DNA of 64,000 nt from Sipunculus nudus. Taxonomy: Eukaryota; Annelida; Sipuncula; Golfingiida; Sipunculidae. The position numbers and the translations under genes are program-made. Positions 12,450 to 23,215 of the stretch are shown in pieces. Numbering within the stretch: the first letter of the stretch is position 1; each line of letters starts with the position of its first letter. The notes beneath the pieces are model-generated. The model had not been told where the DNA came from, ran no database searches, and saw only the letters and a program-made list of their open reading frames with translations. The DNA lies in assembly GCA_026874595.1 (NCBI GenBank), contig CM049311.1, positions 4,997,676 through 5,061,675 of the forward strand. The letters are read 5' to 3'.

Positions 12450-12740
12450 ACCAATAATCCGAACACGAGTTATCTGAAAACCAATTATCTGAACTGTTAT
12501 TCGAATATCAAATAATAAATTACCCGCATCTAAATTAGCAGCAGGTACCCGAACAGGTTATATCTAAAAATCAATTATCTGTACATGAATTACCTAAACA
12601 ACAAAAATCTGAACATGAGTTATCGGAAAATGAATCATCTGAATATGAGTTTTCTAAATGTCAATTATCCATATATGATTTATCTAAAAATCAATAATCA
12701 AAATATGAGTTATCTGAAAAGTTATTATCTGAACATAAAT
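12450..12740 (+). repeat. 30-bp minisatellite, about 9 diverged units
   Basis: Units approximate GAAYATGAGTTATCTGAAAA followed by TCAATTATCT. Six are exactly 30 bp long (for example those starting GTACATGAAT, GAACATGAGT, GAATATGAGT, ATATATGATT and AAATATGAGT). Because 30 is a multiple of three, one frame reads a 10-residue repeat like EHELSENQLS for some units, but it is closed by stops such as the TAG near 12538 and a TAA near 12694. Confidence 0.75.
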
Positions 12741-13137
12741 TCTTTAGTTTTTAGTTAGAAAATTTAGTCATATAGTTGGAAACGGACTTTTATGGCATTT
12801 TGTAGAGCGTTAGGGTATCACGCAAGTAATAATCCATTAAAATTGAGAGACTCATAATATAATTTCTTTATCCTGGCCGAGGACCGAGCCATTCCTGGTA
12901 TTAGCCAGGGGAATGCCGCAGGGGAATGTTATGTTGACGTTAATTTTGACGTTAGTCAAGTTTCATTTCTGTACACTTTATCTGCAACAGTTCATACAAA
13001 GAAATATATCCCTTTGACATTCTGAATCTGTCATGAGAAGTATTATTTAATAAGTTGATTGTAATAACGGACTCTGTCTCCAGTTTTCATTAATGCTCTG
13101 ACAAATGTTTCTTATTTTTGGACTATCAAATATGTTC

Positions 13138-13139
<2 letters not shown>
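12741..13139. other. Unassigned sequence
   Basis: No feature seen between the minisatellite and the (TA)n arrays. Confidence 0.5.
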
Positions 13140-13182
<43 letters not shown>

Positions 13183-13229
13183 TACACAGAAAAGTCGGTT
13201 CCCTGCCGATGGATTTCTTTCTCTCTCTC

Positions 13230-13298
<69 letters not shown>
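13140..13298. repeat. (TA)n, (CT)n and second (TA)n arrays
   Basis: About 40 bp of TA, a ~37-bp unique spacer, a short CT run (13217-13232), then about 65 bp of TA. Frames through it give only YIYI or REREK repeats. Confidence 0.95.
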
Positions 13299-13305
<7 letters not shown>

Positions 13306-16300
13306 CGATGCATTTTTTCAGCAGGTATACCTGCAGCCACCTACGCCCCTGTTATGTGGACATACATGCTCGGTCTGCCGTGAGGTACTCTACGCTTTAC
13401 CGAGCAACCTGTAGTTCAAGGTTACGCCCGTGATTTCGTTCCGGTTATCTACACAAGTTCATTAAAATTTCATCTCTTGTTCAATGGAAGCTTCGCTCAC
13501 GCTTCGCTGGGCGGCGCCAGGCAACACGTTAAAGAATCGATGGGGTGGGGGGGGGGCAAAGTCAGCCCCCCCCCCCTCAAAGGTTTCTGTTTTCATAATA
13601 TGTATTATTAGATACCATTTATCATCTGTATGATTTTTTGTTGACATTTCATCAGACTCGCTGATTTTTATAGTCCAGCAGACACCAGACTCAACGTTGT
13701 TTTAGGGTCTTAAGTTTTTGTCTTTGTCGATTTTTTTTCTACATAATGACCACTACTTTCAAAATAGCTGTTCTGCGATTATAAAAAAATGTGTCACTCA
13801 TGAATATACTAAAGTATTCTGCAGATCTAGGGTCATAAATTAAATTAATCAACGTTTAAGTATAGCTGAAGATGACCAAACGTTCTGGGAAACAGCTGAA
13901 ATACATTATAAGAATAATATCCGTTTTAGTATCCATTGTTTCGCCTTCATAAGAAAACAATAAGGGCCACACATGCGTAAAAATGCCGTTATTTAAACTA
14001 GATTGTCGCCTTTGTGTCACTGTGGGACCAGATATTTACAATTGAAGCGAGACTTTCTTTTGTTGGCGGGGGAGGGATAGATTAAATGAGTATTATATGG
14101 GTAAGGTTAATTCAAAATTGCACCTTTAAGAAAATTCAAATATGTTCGATAGAAAATATATCAGTTGCATATGTGTTTGCATATAATATGTCGAGTCTAT
14201 TAACAAATTCATCAGGCGTATACGGCTGCAGTATGTCAACAGCATCATATTGCCATCAGTATCATATTAATATAGATTATTTGACTGCTGTGCGATTTGA
14301 GCTATAGGTGGCGCCACTTTTAATAATTACCTGCGATTACTTTATTGACTTAATTACTTAATTCACATACATACACACATAAACCCCAAAGGTATAGGTC
14401 AAATGCAGTTAATGGTATAATATTGATCTGGCACATTCCACAAAAAATACCATAATTTATAATCAGTCTGAATGTGTACTGTTAGACGATATCGCCAATT
14501 AAGAGATTTACTTACGCCGAAAACTCCTTGTCTGTCCTTCAGAAATGATAGATGAATTACAAATGCAGACACCAAAAAACTATGCCATGAACAGCCTATG
14601 GCTCATTATAAATGCTTCTTAAAAATCAATAAAAGCGCGAGGAACCCTAAACGACATTTCCTCTGAAATTTAAAAAAAAATGATGACCTTAGACTGCAGC
14701 AGGTACCTATGGAACCAGATGGTTGGATGTTGGTGGCGAAGCTGATTACAAGCTGCTGATATTAAGAATAATCCCAGTTTTGTTTCATTTTCTCATTGAG
14801 GTCTACTATATCGACTGTCGTTGTAAAGCTGAGGTTGTGGACCGCGTGCATAAGGAGAGAAAAATTAATGGAAATTCAGCATGAACATTCTTTTTCTTAT
14901 TGCCTTATATTGTCATATTTACATCAAACTCGTATGTCAGCTGTACAGTCTAATTTCAATACACAAAGTCTGGCTTTAATAATATTCATTTTAGTTTTTC
15001 TCTTTGTTTGCATTTCTAGTTCGGAATAAGTCTTAGGGCCTGAATTTAAGGGTGCAAATTGAGGATTTTATACATTAAAGAACTATTATAATGTGCTTTA
15101 TAAATGAAATTAAGGTTACTAAAATGGTCTTTATCGCGAGATTTATCTTGGAATCAAATATAAAAGGTCTTGGACTTGGAACCACTCATCTGCCCTGGTT
15201 TTTAAAGTTGATCATGAGTTTGGTCAAGAATTAAATTCCCCGAAAAGGCTATTTTTAGAAAGTCCAAAAAGATAATACATGCTACAGCAAAATCATGGAG
15301 GAGTTAAAAGTAGTGGTTGATTCTGAGACCAGGTGCCGTCCACCAATCTGAGCTGTATGGACACGCTTCTATTTGACCCACAGGCCTTTTCTATTAAATG
15401 AGGGAGTTTTGGGTTTCGAAAAAGATATTTGGTGGCAAAGTGCTGCTATACCTTTACAAAAGCTATATTTTACCCTTAGAGGAGGATGGAACAACACGGA
15501 ACAGGTAGACATACATTAAAAGTCAACCGGAGAATCCTAAAAATGGCTACACATTTGTGATCTGAGCCGGGGAGCTACAATTTTAGTAGGACATTATAAA
15601 AAAACAAGAATTAAAAAGTAGTCAGAGACCGCAACCTCCACCAGGAACTGTGCTGTGTTTTTCATAGAAAACGTGTGTCCGACTCCCTGGTTGGATCACA
15701 GACCAGCTTTACAACAAAGGCGCCCCAGTAAATGACGTGGCCTAGAGAAATCTCACAACAATGGTCAAGAATTCATCAACATTTAAAGGAATGTTCCTTG
15801 TGCGTTACCCTTACTCAGAATTTGACGGAAGATGCTGCTAGACAGAGCAAGCAAATAACCAACCAGGGAAGCAAAACCTAAAAATATTTATGACCTGTGG
15901 GTGTTATTCATGTCCACAGCTAAGTAACCTTCGAAACAATATGTTAGACTGCGTGAAATGTCGCGGAGAAGCGGCTGGATGATTTCTAGTTTGACCCAGC
16001 TGTATGTAATGCGTTTCAATCCCTCTATAATCATTTATTAATTTTTTTAAGACACCACTTAATTACCTTCGCCAAGGGGCGGGGGGTTATGTTTTTGATG
16101 GCGTTGGGTTGTTGGAATGTCTGTTAGCACCATTCCTGAAAAAAATGTTTTTAACGGATTTATATGTTATTTTCAGGAGAGCTCGGCAATGGTACAAGCA
16201 ACAATTGATCATATTTTCGGGGTGATACGTATCGCTATCTGATTCAGGATTTTTTTTAGGAAAATGCTACATATCTGACAATGCAATATAGGGGTAATGA

Positions 16301-17154
16301 ACTGCCTTGGAGGGGGTCTGCGTTCTTTGAGTGCTTTTCTAGTTTTTTTATTTTTCTTTTTCATGTGACAGCTTTGTCCATTCCTATCTACACCCTTCAT
16401 AATACATTGAAAAAACGGAATTACATATTCTCTTACTGATCATGCAAGTTATCATATCTGCATTAAAGTCCCTATATTATAGGACACTCTGATAGAAGGG
16501 TGGGAGGGGCAAGTTGGATGATAATGGTGCTAATTATGGATACAATAATATCAGAAATGATTTTTTTAGGTCATAATTCCCAAGAATCCATGTATTGGTT
16601 GACCATCTATGTCACAAGTAAAGGTAATTATGCATGGTATTTTTGCTATTTTTGTTTTAATTTTGGCGACCATATTGTTTTATGCTAATTAGCAAAAATT
16701 GCCCAAGGCTACAGCGGGCCATCCTTCATAAATTTCACACATGATATGTGGGCAAACAAAATCAGCAAAGAAAAGAAAAACTTAATACCCGAAAACAAGG
16801 TCAGCAGAAAAGTTGACCTTTGGCTGTCGGACTATTTCAGACTATTACGGAGTGTGCATTAGAGAGGAATAAAGGAAACAGTTTTCTTTTCCTTTTCGAG
16901 AAAGGCTAGGTCCTTGGTTTGCAGCACAGCACTCTTTATTTATATAAAAAAATGCTTTATAATACCATGCCTCTCTGACAATGGGCTTATCATACAGAAG
17001 ATGTGGAATAATACAACATCAAATAACTTGTACTTAAAGCACCACAGCGAAATATCGGACGGTTTAAAATTGAATTTCCCCTTGACGCGAAGCATGACCA
17101 TTGACCCCCGAAGACATGCCCAAGAGGGCACCGCGGTACTCCATTTTTCTTAAT
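13299..17154. other. Long stretch without a recognised gene
   Basis: Mostly AT-rich. Between about 15100 and 16000 composition is more balanced and one plus-strand frame stays open for roughly 60 codons between stops (about 15353-15519), but it is broken repeatedly by stops and shows no domain. This could be a decayed coding or retroelement remnant, and I cannot name it. No splice-supported exons. Confidence 0.4.
13547..13576. repeat. G-run/C-run snapback
   Basis: Ten G and eleven C are separated by nine bases (CAAAGTCAG), forming a short perfect hairpin. It is probably a fragment of a MITE like the one at 5.7 kb. Confidence 0.6.
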
Positions 17155-17325
17155 ATACCTCTGGACATTTGAGGGGTAAAACGCTCGGCTCTCTCCACTG
17201 GTGACCCGGGTTCGATACATGGTGTGCTATAGTTGTACAGAGAGTATTGTAGTTTTCTGTCCAAGGCCGGTAGTTTTCTTCGGGTTCTCCGGTTTCCTCT
17301 TCCCATACAGACTATATATATATAT
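17155..17325 (+). mobile_element. tRNA-derived SINE with TA-rich tail
   Basis: The head has a pol III promoter layout: an A-box-like TAAAACGCTCGGCT and a B-box-like GGGTTCGATACATG about 35 bases later. The body contains TTCTTCGGGTTCTCCGGTTT, a phrase resembling conserved central domains of invertebrate SINEs (family name not certain). The 3' end runs into (TA)n. The head cannot fold as a full tRNA, so it is not a tRNA gene. Confidence 0.6.
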
Positions 17326-18248
17326 GTTTCATAAATACGAAGAATTATGTTAATAAATACATATGTGTGTACATATTTATTTTTTATATGTAAATATATA
17401 TATATGTGTATGTAAAGTCGGGAGGGGGGCTTGTCTGTGCGCCTTTTAGATATATTAATCAAATGTAAGACGTTCATGAGAAGCATTTTATTTTGGTCAG
17501 CCTACACCGGTTAAGAAACAAGGTCAGTGTATATAATTGGCGGATGGAAGAGCGAAAGATATATTTATTAAAGAATATATTTCAAGTCATTTTAATCAAG
17601 GGATGAATCGATATAAATAAATTATCAGAGAGAAACAAATAGAACGTCCAGCCAAGAGGTTTTTTTCAAAGTTCCATGTTTCAATCAAACTGGAAAAAAA
17701 ACATTGTCACTTCTGATTGTATTTGGTATCCCGTCGGTGTATTGCCAGTTGATAGCCTGATTAAATTGATATTTTGACATTGACAGTGACAAGTAGGCAA
17801 GTGGAGCATGGGCAACCAATTTTGTGGGCGACTTTAAAAAGCTGACGGGGATCAACTCATGATTTGATCAAATATCATATCATGGTAAAAAGTGTCGTCC
17901 GGATAATCGGGGAAAGTAAAGCCACTGCATTTTCTTTTGTAAATTTCTAGTGGTAGTTGCCAGTTTTAACTATATGATTGTAAAATGGGGTCTTATACTC
18001 CTGACAAAACTGTGTTCCAACATCACATAAAACGTGACTCTGTATCACTGGAGGCAGGGGCGTCAATCTAGGGGGTTGGGGGGGGGGGGGTAGAGGGTAT
18101 ATATCCTCCCCACATTGTAGCAAGGGGGGATGTTAAATGTAATCATTCTTCCCCCCCCCTGAAATTCAGATAATAATATTTGTATATTGGAAATGAAACA
18201 TATAAATAATTAGAATTTTAGACTTTCGTTTCACTTATTGGTTTACTT

Positions 18249-18249
<1 letters not shown>
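17326..18249. other. Unassigned sequence with G/C-run element remnant
   Basis: TA-rich to about 17412. At 18055-18165 a MITE-like remnant carries GCAGGGGCGTCAATCTAGGG, a run of 13 G (18078-18090) and a run of 9 C (18151-18159). No gene seen. Confidence 0.5.
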
Positions 18250-18304
<55 letters not shown>

Positions 18305-18536
18305 TTTAGCGTCTGTATGACAGATTCAAATATATAACAATTAAGTATAAGGTTTTAAATGATAAGGTATTATGTTTCCGGTATAGGTTAATTCTAAACC
18401 AGGTTTAAATATATATATATATATATAAATATTTAAACCTGGTTTAGAATTAACCTATACCGGAAACATAATACCTTATCATTTAAAACCTTATACTTAA
18501 TTGTTATATATTTGAATCTGTCATACAGACGCTAAA

Positions 18537-18587
<51 letters not shown>
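18250..18587. repeat. Perfect large palindrome embedded in (TA)n
   Basis: Bases 18301-18410 and 18431-18540 are exact inverted copies over 110 bp, beginning ACATTTTAGCGTCTGTATGA on each strand. They are separated by a ~20-bp AT-only spacer and flanked on the outside by (TA)n of about 50 and 47 bp, so the symmetry extends over roughly 340 bp. It could form a hairpin or cruciform. Perfect identity implies a very young inverted duplication, arm-to-arm gene conversion, or an assembly/read artefact. No transposon ends or coding sequence were recognised in the arm. Confidence 0.9.
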
Positions 18588-18588
<1 letters not shown>

Positions 18589-20064
18589 GTGTGTATTAGT
18601 GTGAATATATGTGTGTTTGTGTTTGTGTATGTGTGTGCGAGCCATCCCTCCACTCTTGAAGATAAATTGACGTCACTGACTGGAGGGACTTATGGTATGA
18701 CTGGCGTTGACTGACGTGCGCTCAGAAATGACTGACTAAATACAAGTCTGTGAGAGTTTGTCCTGGAATCGTGTGTTATTGCAATCATTGGCGAATTTAC
18801 AATAACGATGACATCAGAGACACAGGTACACTTATTTGTAAACACAAAGAAAAGTAAAAATTCTCTATTGGCCACGGAATCTTTTAAGTTTAGACAGGCA
18901 GACGTACCTCAGACAAGGAGTTGGCACATTAAGGTGGTAACGAGACACGGGGGGCTCACCTGGTGACAGAGAAGTGACAGATATAAACACCTGTATACTC
19001 GGGTTACCCAAACAGTAACAAAACTCAGGTTAAACGAACAGTAACAACCAAAACGGGCGCACCGGGCATCGCTAACAAACCACTTATAAACTAAGGAATT
19101 CTCAATAAATCATTATAATAATTTTTGCCTGCTGCGTCAAGTATGGGTTTATGTGATGTTGAAGGGAAACTATAAGTGGTGTTACTGAAATTAACAAGAG
19201 GCGAGAGTAAGAGTGGCTATTGGTCATCCGATTAAGCTACTATGTACTACTTATGTATTACAATGTACTTGTTCCGGGAGTGGATACAAGATTTGAGAAA
19301 TGAGGGTACATGGGGGCTCGACACCCCGGCACATGTAACCAAGTGTGGCGGGGGTGAAAATAGACTTCATACACAACTCTCAAGTGCAGGAGTTTTTGGG
19401 GAGAAAATGATGTGAGACGCGAATTCGCCGCTGCTTTTCGATATTAAGCATATTTGATTCTATTTCCCTGCTTTTATGTTCTGGCAGGGGCAACAACTTA
19501 AAAGATGTAAAAGGACTTTCCTGGAAACTATATAATTTTTATTAAAAACCACAATGTTCATTAATATCTTTATAAAAGTGTATTTTTGTATACATTTTAT
19601 AGTTTTATAATGCCTAAATAAACAAAGTGTTCCTCAAGTGAAAATTAACTAAATAACGCAATCATTCTTTTATTGCTCAAAATATAATTTCTTTGCTTGA
19701 TTATGGATCTGGATCAAATCTTCTAAAAAATAATAACTGACCGGGGGGGGGGGGGTCCACGGCCAACTATACCTCGCCGGACCTTCCAAAAAAGTGCCGG
19801 CGGAGTCCGGAGGTCCGGCATAATTTCAAGACCTAACTAATTGTTGCTCGCCAAATATGAGTGAAATACACCCTCTCGGAGAAAATAAATAACAGACAAA
19901 CCTTTAGATACAGAAAAAATAAATGAGTGGAAATGTAATATCTGCTTGAAGGAAATATTAAATGATATGTCCTGACCAAAATGTCAGAATGTATAATGAA
20001 TTGTAATTGAAATGTCAAAGACATGCAGAACATATCCAGTTTATCATGGGAATTAAGGTTTTTG
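18588..20064. other. Unassigned sequence
   Basis: Starts with TG-rich DNA to about 18640. A run of 13 G lies at 19743-19755, followed by GC-rich inverted phrases (GCCGGCGGAGTCCGGAGGTC at 19796-19815). No exon supported. Confidence 0.45.
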
Positions 20065-20390
20065 CTGTTTACTTCTGTAAAGTAATATATTAAATGGTCG
20101 AATACTTTCAATAGGAGTGATTGACAGGGAATGGAAGAAGTAGAGACGTTTCTACGAAATTAATTTCAAACAATAGAGGATGCAAACATTTTTCTCAGAA
20201 ATTCAATCACGCACACTGCCCAGGGTTATTTAAAGCCATCTATGCCCCTCCGTTTTCTGTACAATTTAAATGATTTACTCTGTGCATATTTTAATTAATT
20301 CTAAGTAATTCCCGTTGAGAAAAAATCTTATAATTGATGTATGACCTTGTTCATCTACAGGTTGTTAGTAAAGTAAGTTGTTACATATGT
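20065..20390 (+). repeat. 326-bp segment, copy A
   Basis: The same 326-bp sequence recurs in direct orientation at 22795-23120 with only a few substitutions (for example ATGCCCCTCC here against ATGACCCTCC there). No terminal inverted repeats, poly(A) tail or coding potential were seen, so it is a segmental duplication rather than a recognised transposon. Confidence 0.9.
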
Positions 20391-21356
20391 GTGTAAACAC
20401 TGAAAGGTCACTAGTTGCAAAACGCGCCTTGCATAAGTCTTTATCGTCTGCCGCCAGATATATTTCAATTAATTCAGCAGGTATTTGCAGGTCACGGTAT
20501 TGCAGCCATCCAATTGGCTTGGATATCGTTGGATATATATGTTTCTACTGGCTTTAATTGGATTCCTACAGAAGCGTATATATTTTAATCCGCCCGGGCG
20601 GGATACTTACCTGTCCGGGCGGATTAGTATTTCGCCCTCCCCACACACTGTACATATGACCTATTTATAAATTATAGAATCATAACTGACCTTGTAATCC
20701 TTCGTCGCTCATATAATGAATTGTACCCATGAGGAATTTGTAGGGATGTATAGGGAACATGGGTTCTGTGTCTAAGTGTTGTGTGTGTGTGTGTGTGTAG
20801 GGGCAACATTCAACACCTCGCTTTATTAAAAGAAAAATGTTACAATGTAAAATTTTCACATATAATTACCACTGTCAAGGAAACTATGTTCATATTCTTA
20901 TTAATTTCGATATCCATGAACATTTTTTTGAGGGGTGTGACATTGACTGGGGAAGATCCAGTTACATTTTGATACCCCCCCCCCCCAAAAAAAACTATTT
21001 TCCCTAGCGGTGATGTACACTCCACTGTATATCATTCTGATTTGTACTGTATTTAAAAGTAACATTTATTCTTTAGATGTCTCAGAGATTTCAGTTTCAT
21101 TTCTTTTTGTGTGTCATCATTGACATCTATTTTGATGCATTAAGGTTACATTTACAACAGAACAGTTACTAGTTACATCTATCCATCAACCATGTAACAT
21201 AACACTCAGATACAAAGACAATTCACACATTACACTGATGCACTAAGCCGTTAATTAATGTTTAACTTATTTATATATATAATATACCATCTTTTTTTTC
21301 ACTTTGTGAACCATTCTGAATATGTCGGTTTATTACTTGCAGTGGGTAGATGCGAA

Positions 21357-21400
<44 letters not shown>

Positions 21401-22700
21401 CCAGAGTTGGTTCATGTTCATAAGCCCCCATTGAGAAACAAAAGAAAAACATCATATTCAGATGGCAGGTTAATCACAAGGTAGCCAGTTGGTTGATTTG
21501 CCAAAAATTATGAACCGATATTTATGATTTGTCCACGAAAGGGTAACACCCAAACCATAACATGCGATTTTAGAAATGATGTTTTGTTAAAGGGTTTGTT
21601 AAAGCATTCTTTATCATTGGGAGATATAAACAGTTCCTTTTCCCGTTTGAGGGCAATAGTCATTCACCGCCATTAAGAGTTGTCTTCGTTCTAGCGGATG
21701 GAGCTGACCTGTGAGGTAACCACTGAGTTGGTAAACCATTCGCGTTACTCTGGGTTTTGTATCCATATATTCCCTGCGCATACGGAGCACACAGACACAA
21801 AGTCTGAAGAGGAACGGGCGGAGGTATACATGCGATCTCTGTCTGCTTTCTAGTTACCGTTGTATCATAAAAATGCAAGGACATAATCCAGACAAACACT
21901 TCTGTTAGAAAGTTCTGTTGTGCAGCTGCTTGTGTGCAGGTTTTGCGTCTTGTCTGTCTTCATCGCCAACATGTTTTATATAATACCTAATTGGTCTGTA
22001 CGCGGGGGTTTCTTGGTGATGGTCATACGATAAAACATATGGGACAGTCCTTGAAGCTATGTCATATGTATTCTCTTACACAACACTCTTTAAAAGTCAT
22101 GGGGAACTGAAAATCAAATTGAAGATTATTTAAGGTAATACCGCGAATAGCGTCTAAGCGACACCATGTATTGACCAATGGGGCCCCAAGTGGTATTCAT
22201 ACATATTCATAAAATATAATAATGTAGTTTATAAACATACTAAGTTAAATGGATTGTTAAAGGAAGATAATATTTATTTGCAATGGCCAGAAATATCTTC
22301 AGGTTCCATTTTAATATAGACGTTTCTTACGGACAATCACGGTTTAACATAAGGTGGTATTGCAAAAATTCGTTGTATTTTGAATGAATATTAGTGAATC
22401 TTTGTTCAAATAACTCGTACTATGTTGCTTGATGTTATGCACAGTACCAATAGTTATCCTTATACCAGTTGCGGACGCTATGAAAAGCTCTGCGAAAAAC
22501 ATTCACCTTTATCAATGAACATACCGGCAGTTAAAAAGTAACCGCAAAATTAGCTTCATATGAACACCTAAAAACTGGCATTGTAGTAATTCATTAATTA
22601 ACCGAACAGCTTTGCGTCAGATGAATAATATAATAAAAGCCGCAATGCTTTCCGCAAAATTACGCCTCCGTGTAAGGTAACACATCCATGTTCTTACAAT
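20391..22700. other. Unassigned sequence
   Basis: Contains (GT)n at about 20778-20799, a run of 12 C at 20975-20986 and a (TA)n array at 21358-21397. No gene seen. Confidence 0.45.
20586..20626. repeat. GC-rich hairpin in AT-rich DNA
   Basis: TAATCCGCCCGG (20586-20597) is inverted at 20615-20626 (CCGGGCGGATTA), leaving a 17-base loop. The left arm also contains the palindrome CGCCCGGGCG. Function unknown. Confidence 0.6.
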
Positions 22701-23215
22701 CGTGTATCAAAGAACTTAAAATCTCTGTTGTGGGTGGGAGAAGAAAGAGATCAAAACTCTCAAAAATAAACATAACTATATATATATAACAGAACTGTTT
22801 ACTTCTGTTAAGTAATATATAAAATGGTCGAATACTTTCAATAGGAGTGATTGACAGGGAATGGAAGAAGTAGAGACGTTTCTACGAAATTAATTTCAAA
22901 CAATAGAGGATGCAAACATTTTTCTCAGAAATTCAATCACGCACACTGCCCAGGGTTATTTAAAGCCATCTATGACCCTCCGTTTTCTGTACAATTTAAA
23001 TGATTTACTCTGTGCATATTTTAATTAATTCTAAGTAATTCCCGTTGAGAAAAAATCTTATAATTGATGTATGACCTTGTTCATCTACAGGTTGTTAGTA
23101 AAGTAAGTTGTTACATATGTAACGTGTATCAAAGAACTTAAAATCTCTGTTGTGGGTGGGAGAAGAAAGAGATCAAAACTCTCAAAAATAAACATAACTA
23201 TATATATAACAGAAC
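22701..23215 (+). repeat. 326-bp segment copy B between 95-bp direct repeats
   Basis: The block 22701-22795 (starting CGTGTATCAAAGAACTTAAA, ending ATAACAGAAC) is repeated at 23123-23215 with only a two-base TA-length difference. Between them lies the second copy of the 326-bp segment found at 20065-20390. The layout repeat-insert-repeat resembles a target-site duplication, but 95 bp is far too long for known transposases or integrases. Replication template switching, or a nested tandem duplication with a captured segment, explains it better. Confidence 0.9.

Noticed and set aside
13105-13433. ORFs rich in YIYIYI
   Set aside because: Pure translation of (TA)n. The same applies at 26761-27391, 47509-47826 and 50068-50319.
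15353-15519. Coding exon in the more balanced 15.1-16.0 kb stretch
   Set aside because: Stops recur in all frames beyond about 60 codons and no domain or splice pair was found; kept only as a possible fossil.
22701-23215. Transposon with 95-bp target-site duplication
   Set aside because: No known transposase or integrase makes duplications this long and the insert has no terminal repeats; template switching fits better.
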